Made by a program: the position numbers and the translations under genes | DNA from: Thermotogae bacterium | Lineage (GTDB): Bacteria > Thermotogota > Thermotogae > Mesoaciditogales > Mesoaciditogaceae | Assembly (NCBI GenBank): GCA_026988035.1 | Contig: JALSLY010000077.1 | Span: 1 to 34,474, forward strand | Reading direction: 5' to 3' | DNA: 34,474 nucleotides | Shown here: positions 16,266 to 23,796 of the stretch, one piece after another | Numbering within the stretch: position 1 is the first letter of the stretch | Layout of the letters: the number at the start of each line of letters is the position of its first letter | The notes under the pieces: model-generated | Database searches by the model: none | What the model was told of the DNA's origin: nothing | What the model saw: the letters and a program-made list of their open reading frames with translations, nothing else

Positions 16266-16937
16266 TCATATTCTCAGAAGATATCCGTTATTTTTCAGCC
16301 ATTCTTGACGTCTTTTATAATCAGGCATCAATATCTTGACTTCATCCCAAAAGCTTTTTGAGTGGTTTCTCACTTTAAGATGTGTAAGCTCATGAACCAC
16401 AACATAATCCACAACAAAAAGTGGAGCCATTATCAATCTCCAGGAAAAATTCAAATTTCCTTTGGATGAGCAAGAACCCCATCTCTTTTCAGCATTTGTT
16501 ATGGTAATTTTGCTGTACGTAAAATTTCTCTTCTTGGTATAGCATTCAACCCTTTCAGGGATTTTCTCAAGGGCTCTTTTTTTGTACCAATCAATAAAAA
16601 CTTCTCGCGCTGTTGATAAATAATTTTTAGAAAGAAAGAAACCTTGGTTAAATATCAATGGTTCATTTTGCTCATCTATGATCGTTAATTCGTAATATTG
16701 TCCCATATAGAAAATTTTTTCGCCATTTACGAATTCTTTTTTAACAAATTTTGTTTCTCTCGAGAGAACTTCTTTTCTCCTCTTCTCTATCCAGGTTACG
16801 TGCTTGGCGACAACTTCCTTTATGATCTGCTCGCTCACTCTAAATGGAGCCTTGACAATCAAAGCGGCATCATCTGTTATTTGAAGAGCAATAGTTTTTC
16901 TTTTCATTCTTATGAGTTTGTCTATCTTGATTTTCAT
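16266..16937 (-). CDS. YgjP-like zinc metallopeptidase (DUF45/WLM type)
   Basis: The 223-residue protein has the YgjP-family layout: a beta-rich N-terminal half, WGSCSSKGNLNFSWRLIMAP from residue 153, and VVHELTHLKVRNHSKSFW around 180-197. This holds the HExxH zinc site (His182, Glu183, His186) and the second conserved His192. The family is widely conserved and its substrate is unknown to me. ATG 16937 is chosen over the GTG at 17000: AGAAGGGG precedes it, and the best promoter (16985-17014) would start transcription downstream of that GTG. No signal peptide is seen, so it is probably cytoplasmic. Confidence 0.85.
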   Translation of the reverse strand: MKIKIDKLIRMKRKTIALQITDDAALIVKAPFRVSEQIIKEVVAKHVTWIEKRRKEVLSRETKFVKKEFVNGEKIFYMGQYYELTIIDEQNEPLIFNQGFFLSKNYLSTAREVFIDWYKKRALEKIPERVECYTKKRNFTYSKITITNAEKRWGSCSSKGNLNFSWRLIMAPLFVVDYVVVHELTHLKVRNHSKSFWDEVKILMPDYKRRQEWLKNNGYLLRI

Positions 16938-16984
16938 CCCACTTGTGCCCCTTCTTTGTTTTATGCTTTCAATTATCTCTATCA

Positions 16985-17014
16985 GTTGTAAAGTTGACAC
17001 ACAACTTAAGTCAA
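16985..17014 (-). promoter_or_regulatory. Promoter of the metallopeptidase gene with spacer operator
   Basis: On the minus strand TTGACT (17009-17014) and TACAAC (16985-16990) are 18 bases apart. The spacer contains a perfect inverted repeat, AAGTTG-N5-CAACTT (16991-17007), positioned where a bound repressor would block RNA polymerase. The -35 overlaps the stop codon of the upstream hydrolase gene. Confidence 0.5.
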
Positions 17015-18309
17015 TATTCTTTTATCCAGTTCGCTACATCCTTTACGACCTCTTCATAAACATGAGAAGGCTTTTCGTAATTCAAGGGTGATGGCACCCC
17101 TTCAACCGGCGTAAAAATATGACTTAAAGAAGGATACCATTTAAATGTGAAGAGCTTGCTTGAGCCAAAAGCTTTTTTGAATATACTGAAATCTTTCATC
17201 GTTACTTGATAATCTTTTCCACCTTGACAGATCAAAACAGGTTTTGAAAGGGTTTTAAGAATTTCCACTGGGGAGTACTTTTCAAGTTCATAGTAGTAAG
17301 CTGCAGGAGCTCCCATGACATATTTAGAACTTTTCAATTTATGTGCCTTCAACAATTTGAGTTCTTTTACCATCAGATCTATCTTTTCTTTAGCCGCTTC
17401 GTTTTTCGTAAAAGTTGAAAGATATTCAAACTGATCTATGATTAATGTTGCCAATGATCTTTCAGACGCGGCAAGCATTATTATCCCGGCAATCTTCTTG
17501 TTTTCTTTTGCTATTTCTGGTGCAAGGTATCCACCAAGGCTATGACCAAGAACAAAAACTTTACTTACAAATGGCTCTTTTAGCATGTAATTTATTGCGT
17601 ACGATGCATCTTGTAGATAAACATTTTCTACATTCACAGGTGACACTTTTACACCATAGACGTACGTTCTTTTATCGTATCTCAAAACAGCTATTCCCAT
17701 TGATGAAAGACCGTATGCTAAATCTTTAAATGGTTCATTTGGCCCGATACTCTCGTTCATGTCAGAAGGACCTGAACCAGGGATTAAAACTACAGCAGGA
17801 AAAGGCCCTTTTCCTTTAGGAATTGTCAATTCTGCTGGTAACTTCCATTTGTCACCTATTTCCAACTTTTTCACGCTAAATTTGTTCAAGTCCACATAAG
17901 ATGGGATCGAATATTTAGGAGCCTTGCCTGGTGCTATCCACAAACCAGCAATTTTAAGTTTGCTATCAAGAACAACTTTTATGTTTAAGTATGCCTTTTC
18001 AAATTTTGTATTCACGACAACAATCACATACTCTCCACTTTTGGCTGCTTCAAGATTCGCAATGAATTCATACTTCCCAGACTGTGCCTGAAGGCTTTCC
18101 CAGATAGCGCTTAATTTTGAAAGGGGTAAAGCAGCAGACATTTTTGGAGTGAGCATTTCCTCGGCGGAGTTAAAGTTGCCGCTTGCAAGATATTCAACAA
18201 AAGTACGGGCTGTTTTGATCTGGACTTCCGGAAAAAGCTGTGTTGCGAACAAAGTAAGTGACAACAAAATAATTATTAACACGGTTAAAAAACTCAATTT
18301 TCTCTCCAT
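17011..18309 (-). CDS. Secreted alpha/beta hydrolase with N-terminal DUF3887-like domain
   Basis: The 432-residue protein begins with a signal peptide or N-terminal anchor (MERK then a hydrophobic run to about residue 23). A DUF3887-like, NTF2-fold-like region at about 34-125 follows, then an alpha/beta hydrolase. The catalytic triad is visible: Ser257 in GHSLGG (255-260), Asp366 in QGGKDYQV and His397 in SLSHIF; PGSGPSD at 177-183 supplies the oxyanion region. The same fusion is common in Firmicutes esterase/peptidase-like hydrolases of uncertain substrate. ATG 18309 is preceded by AAGGAGGG. It follows the ABC permease gene by 57 bases in the same direction and may be co-transcribed with the YtrA-type ABC operon. 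Confidence 0.87.
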   Translation of the reverse strand: MERKLSFLTVLIIILLSLTLFATQLFPEVQIKTARTFVEYLASGNFNSAEEMLTPKMSAALPLSKLSAIWESLQAQSGKYEFIANLEAAKSGEYVIVVVNTKFEKAYLNIKVVLDSKLKIAGLWIAPGKAPKYSIPSYVDLNKFSVKKLEIGDKWKLPAELTIPKGKGPFPAVVLIPGSGPSDMNESIGPNEPFKDLAYGLSSMGIAVLRYDKRTYVYGVKVSPVNVENVYLQDASYAINYMLKEPFVSKVFVLGHSLGGYLAPEIAKENKKIAGIIMLAASERSLATLIIDQFEYLSTFTKNEAAKEKIDLMVKELKLLKAHKLKSSKYVMGAPAAYYYELEKYSPVEILKTLSKPVLICQGGKDYQVTMKDFSIFKKAFGSSKLFTFKWYPSLSHIFTPVEGVPSPLNYEKPSHVYEEVVKDVANWIKEY

Positions 18310-18366
18310 TTTTATTCCCTCCTTCGTGTGTATAGTAGGCAGCTAAGAAACTGTATTGATCCTCAT

Positions 18367-19140
18367 TTAGCAAATATCCATACTTCTAAACTGTAAGTAT
18401 CCAAGCGTAAATATCACTGCACATATTAAAAGCACGATGATTGTTGGGAAAATCCCTATGGTTGGATTTTTCAAAACCGTTTTTCCACCCATATATCCAA
18501 AGAGATCGAGAAATTTTGTCTGTTTGAAAAAGCCAGAGATCCCCAATCCTATGTATATTGCTATATCAAGAAGAAAAGGTTTAACCTGACTTTTAAACAG
18601 CAGCGATGTGTAAGCTCCTATTTGGTAAAGCAAGAGCGTTCCGACCATGATTCTGAATGTCCAAGCAAATGCCATTGTAGACGGAAGAGCATACCCCATG
18701 ATATTAGCTGTCAAGATGTAAGCGATTCCTCCTCCAAATATGGTGATCAATACGGCAACATAACCGATTAAGACTTTTGTTGAGTATATTTCCCATCGAC
18801 CCATCCTTCCAATTAGAAGGTAAATCGTCCGTTTTTCCCTCTCTTTTGAAAAGAGCGGGAAACTTAATACAATTGCAGCCAGTGCTGCTATTTGCATGTA
18901 CGTTTTTCCAAACCATTGAGAATAGGAATAATACGAAAAGTCGTTTGCGATCCGCGATATCTCAGATGCTAAAGTTTTTCCCAACGATGAATTTTTCAAC
19001 GACTCCTGAACCTGGGGTAAACCAAGAGCACTAACAACGGTACTTTTAATCATAACCGTCACGATAGCCAATCCTGCAAGAATAGCCAACATGATCACAG
19101 TTCTCATCTGTATGGCTTTTATTTCTTTGTAGGATTTCAT
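18367..19140 (-). CDS. ABC-2 type transporter permease
   Basis: The 257-residue integral membrane protein has about six hydrophobic segments (around 13-40, 82-95, 121-147, 156-180, 187-200 and 229-250) and the motif FSKEREKRTIYLLIGRMGRWEIYSTK after the second, typical of ABC-2/GldF-like permeases in which this cytoplasmic helix contacts the ATPase. ATG 19140 overlaps the stop of the ATPase gene as ATGA. The arrangement GntR(YtrA)-ATPase-permease is a common self-regulated module responding to cell-envelope stress or antibiotics; the substrate is unknown. Confidence 0.85.
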   Translation of the reverse strand: MKSYKEIKAIQMRTVIMLAILAGLAIVTVMIKSTVVSALGLPQVQESLKNSSLGKTLASEISRIANDFSYYSYSQWFGKTYMQIAALAAIVLSFPLFSKEREKRTIYLLIGRMGRWEIYSTKVLIGYVAVLITIFGGGIAYILTANIMGYALPSTMAFAWTFRIMVGTLLLYQIGAYTSLLFKSQVKPFLLDIAIYIGLGISGFFKQTKFLDLFGYMGGKTVLKNPTIGIFPTIIVLLICAVIFTLGYLQFRSMDIC

Positions 19141-19844
19141 TTTTCTCCCCCCTTGATCATTTCCAGAAATGATTCGGAAAGATTGAGTTTGTTGCTTTCT
19201 TTTAATTTATCTAACGTACCGTTATACAAAATTTTTCCCTCTTTTAGAATGATGAGTTCATCACAAACCTCTTCTACTTCTGATAATATGTGGGAAGAAT
19301 AAACAACGGTTTTCCCAACGATGGCATTTTCCCTTACTATGTCAAGTACTTCTTTTCTGATAATTGGATCAAGTCCCCAGGTGGGTTCATCCAAAACGTA
19401 GAGTTTAACATCTTGGGCAAATGCCAGAGCCACGTAAAGTTTTGTTCTATTTCCTTGGGAAAGTTCTCCAATTTTTCTTTTCATGGTTAAGTTTAATCTT
19501 TTTGAGAGGATTTCAAATTTCTTGGGCGAGAAATTCGGTGCAAACGACGCGAAAATTTTCACCATTTCAGGGATTTTTACCCATTCATACAGAGATTTCT
19601 CTTCTGGTACGAATGAAACTTTTTTTACACCATTTGGAAATGGAATTTTCCCTAAAGTAAGGACTTCTCCGGATGTAGGTTTTATCGCGCCAAGTATAGA
19701 CTTGAGTGTTGTTGTTTTGCCAGCACCATTCGGCCCAAGTATTGCAAAAATGCTTCCTTCTGTCACGTTGAAACTTATGCCTTTTAGTGCTTCAACTCCA
19801 TTTTTGTAAGTTTTTGAGAGATCTTTAACTTCTATTACGCTCAT
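19137..19844 (-). CDS. ABC transporter ATP-binding protein
   Basis: The 235-residue ATPase has Walker A GPNGAGKT at 37-44, a signature motif in the form ELSQGNRTK at 127-135, Walker B LYVLDEP at 148-154 and a switch His in YSSHILSEVEE. The Q-loop position reads FVPEE, with Glu in place of Gln, as is common in YtrB/CcmA-like proteins. ATG 19844 is preceded by GAAGGAGTG; a TTG two codons earlier is also open. The start lies inside the end of the GntR gene, indicating coupled translation. It energises the neighbouring ABC-2 permease. Confidence 0.92.
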   Translation of the reverse strand: MSVIEVKDLSKTYKNGVEALKGISFNVTEGSIFAILGPNGAGKTTTLKSILGAIKPTSGEVLTLGKIPFPNGVKKVSFVPEEKSLYEWVKIPEMVKIFASFAPNFSPKKFEILSKRLNLTMKRKIGELSQGNRTKLYVALAFAQDVKLYVLDEPTWGLDPIIRKEVLDIVRENAIVGKTVVYSSHILSEVEEVCDELIILKEGKILYNGTLDKLKESNKLNLSESFLEMIKGGEK

Positions 19845-20220
19845 TCTCAAACACTCCTTCCATAATAGCTGAGAACCTCTTGTTTATCTCTTCTTCTGAA
19901 AGTGCAAATCTTTTCATTTTAAGGATGATTCTCCTCATTGCATCATCTAAATCCATTAATCTTTTTTCTATAGAAGAGGGTGGGGGCTTAGCAACGTAAT
20001 AACCGATGCCTGGTTTGGAGTCAACGTAACCTTCAGACTGGAGAATGAAAAAAACTTTTGCTATCGTGTTTGGATTAACACCCAAATTTATCGCCAATTT
20101 TCGAACAGATGGCAATGCCTCTCCTTCTATTAGTTCATTAGCTAATATCATATCCTTAATCGCAACTACTATTTGTTTGTAAACTGGAATATCTGAGTGA
20201 TGATCCACCTTGATTTTCAT
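19825..20220 (-). CDS. GntR-family regulator, YtrA subfamily
   Basis: The 131-residue protein has an N-terminal winged helix-turn-helix (about 5-75) with IPVYKQIVVAIKDMI and LPSVRKLAINLGVNPNTIAK, then only about 50 residues of helical C-terminal region for dimerisation. This short C-terminus defines the YtrA subfamily, whose members usually repress the ABC transporter operon they head. GGAGGA lies before ATG 20220. A consensus promoter and an inverted repeat overlapping its start site (20230-20249) indicate autorepression. Confidence 0.92.
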   Translation of the reverse strand: MKIKVDHHSDIPVYKQIVVAIKDMILANELIEGEALPSVRKLAINLGVNPNTIAKVFFILQSEGYVDSKPGIGYYVAKPPPSSIEKRLMDLDDAMRRIILKMKRFALSEEEINKRFSAIMEGVFENERNRS

Positions 20221-20229
20221 TTTTCCTCC

Positions 20230-20249
20230 TGTACTACTGTGCTAATACA
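20230..20249 (-). promoter_or_regulatory. Probable YtrA-type operator
   Basis: On the minus strand TGTATTA-N6-TAGTACA is an inverted repeat with one mismatch, lying at the predicted transcription start and just before the ribosome binding site of the YtrA-family gene. Its place fits an autorepression operator. Confidence 0.5.
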
Positions 20250-20255
20250 ACGTTC

Positions 20256-20284
20256 ATTATGTCATAAAAATTTTTAGATGTCAA
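20256..20284 (-). promoter_or_regulatory. Promoter of the YtrA-ABC operon
   Basis: On the minus strand a perfect TTGACA (20279-20284) and CATAAT (20256-20261) are separated by exactly 17 bases. It is the best consensus promoter in the window. Confidence 0.75.
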
Positions 20285-20360
20285 GTTGAACGAAATATCA
20301 AGATTCGTAGTTAAAGAAGATTTCTGGCAAGAAATGAAGAAAAATGAATTTAAAAGTTAA

Positions 20361-20391
20361 TTGGGACTCTCACGCCCTTTTGAAGTATAAT
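20361..20391 (+). promoter_or_regulatory. Promoter of the glutamine amidotransferase gene
   Basis: TATAAT (20386-20391) is perfect; TTGGGA (20361-20366) is the only -35 candidate, at a long 19-base spacing. The start site would fall a few bases before the AGGTGA ribosome binding site, leaving a very short leader. Confidence 0.4.
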
Positions 20392-20410
20392 ATGCACAAC
20401 AGGTGATAGT

Positions 20411-21097
20411 ATGTGTAGAATGATTGCAATTATATCGCGAAATCCCGTAGATGTTGCCCCTTACTTTGAGGCTCTAAAAGAGCAAGCTTTGCATGGTAAA
20501 AATTCTCCACATGGTGATGGATGGGGAATTGCTCTTTACAATGGTAAAGATTTTATGTTGAAGAAAAGCAAAGAATTTGTATGGAATGCCCCAAAATTCA
20601 GTGCAAAAGCGTATATGGCTATACTTCATGCCAGAAAATCCAGTTTCTCTGATGCCTCTGTTTTTTTCTCACATCCTTTTGTTAATGATCTTCGTGGGAA
20701 AATATGGTCTTTTGCTCACAATGGCGTTATCAAAGGACTATCATCTCTTTCTGTTGATGAAATAGATACGCAAATTTACAATAGGATCTTTGTTAATGAG
20801 CTTAAAGAGTACGATCCTGTTGAATCTATGAAGCGGACTGTAAAAAAAATTAAATCTGGTGGATTCGAATATACATCGTTGAACACATTTGTGGCAAATG
20901 GTTCTCAGCTCTACGCTTTTAGGATCACAGAAAAAGACGAAGATAACTACCACACGATATTTTACAAAGGTGATTCTAATATGTTCTTGTTCTCCACAGA
21001 ACGATTTGGAAACGGGTGGAGTGAACTGAAGAATGGAGAATACGCCTTTGCGGACAGAACAAATAGTAAAGTGAAAGTCAAAATTGGAAAAATTTGA
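20411..21097 (+). CDS. Class II glutamine amidotransferase-like protein (YafJ/GATase type)
   Basis: Cys2 follows the initiator Met and would become the N-terminal nucleophile. The family pattern continues with HGDGWGIALY (34-43), ILHARKSS (71-78, glutamine-binding Arg), SHPF (87-90) and FAHNG (101-105). The 228 residues correspond to a stand-alone glutaminase domain, as in YafJ and EgtC-like proteins, with no fused synthase. The acceptor of the released ammonia is unknown. ATG 20411 has AGGTGA four bases upstream. The next gene follows after 35 bases. Confidence 0.85.
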   Translation: MCRMIAIISRNPVDVAPYFEALKEQALHGKNSPHGDGWGIALYNGKDFMLKKSKEFVWNAPKFSAKAYMAILHARKSSFSDASVFFSHPFVNDLRGKIWSFAHNGVIKGLSSLSVDEIDTQIYNRIFVNELKEYDPVESMKRTVKKIKSGGFEYTSLNTFVANGSQLYAFRITEKDEDNYHTIFYKGDSNMFLFSTERFGNGWSELKNGEYAFADRTNSKVKVKIGKI

Positions 21098-21132
21098 TAT
21101 GCTTTTGAATTGAAAATTCTGGAGGTGCTGTT

Positions 21133-21828
21133 ATGAGAAAAATTTTACCTTTTTTTGTTATATTCGTTTTGCTCGTTTCTTTCATATTTGCCTATTCACT
21201 TGATAAAATTTTGCTTAAGAACTTTAACACTGTTATGTTATTGGCAAAGTATGAGAACAAAAGTGCGATTGTAGTTTTTTCGGATCCCAACTGCGTGTAT
21301 TGTCAAAAGCTTAAAAGTGAAACTCTTATGGACAAGACTGTTCAGCAATTGCTCGCCAACAATTTCATAATTGGTGAGATATATCCAACTGATGAGAAAG
21401 CAAATTTTAACGGTAAGATCTATTCTTACAGAGAGCTTTTTTCTGGATTTGGGGTTCGTGGAACACCAACTTTGGTGTTTTTTCAGTCAAATGGCAAACC
21501 CATAACTTTTTTGCCTGGCTATGTAGGTCCGTCTGATTTTCAAACGATTTTAAGATATATAGCAAAAAAAGAGTATATGCGCAATGTCAAGTTCGAAAAT
21601 TTTGCACGAACACACGACACTTTTATGGGAACGCCAACAACGTTAAAAATATCTCCCAAAATAGAGAAATATATTTTGACCCATGATCCAATGGCGATCA
21701 AGATAGAGAAAGCACCAAGTAAAGGCTCTGATCGTTATGCTAAATACCTTGTAGAAGGCAAAAACGCTGAGTCCATCGCGAATAATATGATGAAGTCCGG
21801 GTTTTACAATGTTTTTGTCGTGAGATGA
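21133..21828 (+). CDS. Exported thioredoxin-fold protein (CVYC motif)
   Basis: The 231-residue protein has a signal peptide (positive MRK, hydrophobic run to about residue 20). A thioredoxin-like domain follows with the redox motif DPNCVYC (Cys54, Cys57) and the cis-Pro loop GVRGTPTLVFF. This is the SoxW/thioredoxin-7 type used for thiol reduction or disulfide chemistry outside the cytoplasm. After the thioredoxin domain, about 70 residues end in KYLVEGKNAESIANNMMKSGF, which faintly resembles the last part of a rhodanese domain but lacks a Cys at the active-site place. GGAGGTG precedes ATG 21133. DUF5685 starts seven bases downstream. Confidence 0.85.
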   Translation: MRKILPFFVIFVLLVSFIFAYSLDKILLKNFNTVMLLAKYENKSAIVVFSDPNCVYCQKLKSETLMDKTVQQLLANNFIIGEIYPTDEKANFNGKIYSYRELFSGFGVRGTPTLVFFQSNGKPITFLPGYVGPSDFQTILRYIAKKEYMRNVKFENFARTHDTFMGTPTTLKISPKIEKYILTHDPMAIKIEKAPSKGSDRYAKYLVEGKNAESIANNMMKSGFYNVFVVR

Positions 21829-21834
21829 AAAAAT

Positions 21835-22677
21835 TTGACAGGATATGTCAAACCCGATCTTGACGAGTTGAAAGTGAAAGACTTGAAGTTGTATAATGCG
21901 TACTATTGTGGTATATGTACAGCTTTATCTAAAAAGTATGGCCCACTTTCCCGAGTGCTTTTAAGCTACGATGCAACATTTATTGCCATCCTTCTTGATG
22001 CTTTTTCAGACGAGGAGAGAATTTTTGGCAAATCGCACTGCCCACTTCCCCCTTTTCAAAAGAAACGCGTTGTGGTAGAAAATCATTCTGTTAGTTTTGG
22101 AGTTGAGATTTCACGCCTGAGCACACGTCTGAAGATGGATGATATCACACGTGATTCAAAGTTTTTCAAGCGCATACTTGCATATTTAGCCATACCTATT
22201 TTGGGGAGAGTGGACATTTCTCTCATGGAATCTGTAAAACCCATGATTAACAAGATGATCTTCTTTGAATTGGCAAAATCTCCGAATCCTGATGAGATCT
22301 CTGACGTATTCGGAGAAATCATGAGAACTATGGCAAAAACAATAGACAAGATACAACCTGCAGAGCTTTTTCTTTACTTAATAGGCAAATGGGTTTATCT
22401 CATAGATGCTCTTGATGACATTTCGAATGATATCAAAAGAAAGGTATATAATCCGTATTTTTTAAAATATGAAAAGTTTTTTTCAGAAGATGGTTTGGAA
22501 AAGTTCATCGCGTTTGTTAAAAAAAACGAAGAACCTTCTATGAGATTTCTTATATCCAGGGTTCAGGAAGAATTTTCGAGTATTGAGAGTGAAATGACAA
22601 AAAATTCTCAACTGATTAAAAATGTGGTATTCTATGGGATGCCTAAGATTACTTCGAAGATCCTGAAGTGTTCATGA
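21835..22677 (+). CDS. DUF5685 family protein
   Basis: The 280-residue protein begins with the family pattern GYVKPDLDELKVKDLKLYNA then YYCGIC (Cys25, Cys28), SHCPLPP (His68, Cys69) and, around residues 185-200, YLIDALDDISND. The Cys/His positions suggest metal binding and the Asp-rich helix is a possible second site; the function is unknown to me. The start is TTG 21835 with only a weak GAGATG upstream, six bases after the thioredoxin-fold gene, so it may rely on coupling. A DnaJ-domain gene follows; the pairing of DUF5685 with a small DnaJ protein recurs in other bacteria as I recall. Confidence 0.8.
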   Translation: MTGYVKPDLDELKVKDLKLYNAYYCGICTALSKKYGPLSRVLLSYDATFIAILLDAFSDEERIFGKSHCPLPPFQKKRVVVENHSVSFGVEISRLSTRLKMDDITRDSKFFKRILAYLAIPILGRVDISLMESVKPMINKMIFFELAKSPNPDEISDVFGEIMRTMAKTIDKIQPAELFLYLIGKWVYLIDALDDISNDIKRKVYNPYFLKYEKFFSEDGLEKFIAFVKKNEEPSMRFLISRVQEEFSSIESEMTKNSQLIKNVVFYGMPKITSKILKCS

Positions 22678-22683
22678 TCAAAA

Positions 22684-22719
22684 AGAGAGGAGCGAAGTTG
22701 CCCTTTCGCAACGAATTTT
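22684..22719 (+). promoter_or_regulatory. Ribosome binding site separated from start by a hairpin
   Basis: GAGAGGAG (22685-22692) is the only good Shine-Dalgarno for the DnaJ-domain gene but lies 27 bases before ATG 22720. In between, GTTGC (22697-22701) pairs with GCAAC (22708-22712), or alternatively GCGAA (22692-22696) with TTCGC (22705-22709). Folding the first hairpin away shortens the effective distance to about eleven bases. Confidence 0.4.
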
Positions 22720-23295
22720 ATGAGAGATCCTTATGAGATTCTTGGCGTTAGAAAAGATGCAAGCAAGGATGAGATCCGTGCTGCTTACAGAGATCTGGTA
22801 AAGCGTTATCACCCAGACAAATTTCAATCAAACCCAGATATGCTCAAGCTGGCAGAAGAGAAAATGAAAGAGGTGAATGAAGCCTACAATTACTTGATAA
22901 ATCATGCTGATGAAGGCATCTCGTACAGCACCGATGATGCAAGTATTTATGCACAGGTTAGGCAGAAAATCCAAAGTGGCGCACTTTATGAGGCAGAAGA
23001 TTTGTTGATAAAGATATTGGACAAATCCAACCCAGAGTGGTATTTCTTGAACGGAATTATTTACGCTCAACGTGGATGGTATAACAAAGCTCATGAGTAC
23101 ATAAAGCATGCGCACGAAATGCGTCCAGACAACCAAGAGTATGCGCAAGCTTACAAGACGGTGGAAAGAGCTTCAAAATCGTATGGCCCAGTCTACACTG
23201 GTGGCCAAATGGATGAAGGCACAGCATGTTTAAGCTGTTGTGCAACTCTTGCATGTGCAGATCTATGTTGTAATTGCATGGGTGGTGGATGTTAA
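22720..23295 (+). CDS. DnaJ-domain protein with Cys-rich C-terminal tail
   Basis: Residues 2-65 form a J domain with YEILGV, the HPD motif at 31-33 and [11 protein letters not shown] helical, TPR-like stretch follows (about 75-155). The last 22 residues hold eight cysteines (170, 173, 174, 179, 183, 184, 186, 191) in CLSCC...CADLCCNC form, ending GGGC. The protein lacks the G/F region and zinc fingers of DnaJ itself, so it is a specialised J protein that would recruit DnaK to a particular client. The tail may bind zinc or a cluster, or may be lipidated. Its partner is probably the adjacent DUF5685 protein. Confidence 0.85.
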   Translation: MRDPYEILGVRKDASKDEIRAAYRDLVKRYHPDKFQSNPDMLKLAEEKMKEVNEAYNYLINHADEGISYSTDDASIYAQVRQKIQSGALYEAEDLLIKILDKSNPEWYFLNGIIYAQRGWYNKAHEYIKHAHEMRPDNQEYAQAYKTVERASKSYGPVYTGGQMDEGTACLSCCATLACADLCCNCMGGGC

Positions 23296-23298
23296 AAG

Positions 23299-23796
23299 TT
23301 GAAAACGAGATCCATGGCTTTTGGAGCCATGTACTCTGCTTTTTCCGTTTTGTTGTTGATTTTATCGGTGACATTTGGGGATGATATGTTTCTTCTCATG
23401 CTTTCCTCAATCCCAATAGCTTTTGTAACGGATTATTTAGGACGCAAAACGGGGCTTGTTTCTTATTTCACGGTTTTAGCGTTGTCATTTGCTTTCTTTG
23501 CTATTAGGCCTTCGATTATAGGTTTTGCGGTGATCTTTGGGCCGTATACTCTGATAAGAACGTTCGTTTCAAAAAATCTTCTTTCTCGTGTTATTGTGAG
23601 ATGGTTAATACTTGTTGCTCTTTCTTTTTTGTTTTATGAGATATTAAAGGTTGTTGTTGAAATTCATGAGAACTATTTGGAATTGGCAACAATAGTTCTT
23701 ACAGTAATTGCTCTGTTTCTTTACGAAAGGCTCGTTGAGTTTTCTCTGCGATGGCACAGAAGATTGATTAAGAGGCTTTCAGGTACGGAACGATAA
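23299..23796 (+). CDS. Small integral membrane protein, 165 aa
   Basis: About five hydrophobic segments (around 8-26, 30-43, 54-82, 98-118, 126-142) are followed by a basic tail (RWHRRLIKRLSGTER). The N-terminus MKTRSMAFGAMYSAFSVLLL resembles small multi-pass proteins of the ECF S-component/DUF2232 kind, but I cannot assign a family. The start is TTG 23299, three bases after the DnaJ-domain gene, with GGTGG upstream, so it belongs to the same operon. Its last 29 bases overlap the end of the convergent AI-2E-family gene. Confidence 0.65.
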   Translation: MKTRSMAFGAMYSAFSVLLLILSVTFGDDMFLLMLSSIPIAFVTDYLGRKTGLVSYFTVLALSFAFFAIRPSIIGFAVIFGPYTLIRTFVSKNLLSRVIVRWLILVALSFLFYEILKVVVEIHENYLELATIVLTVIALFLYERLVEFSLRWHRRLIKRLSGTER

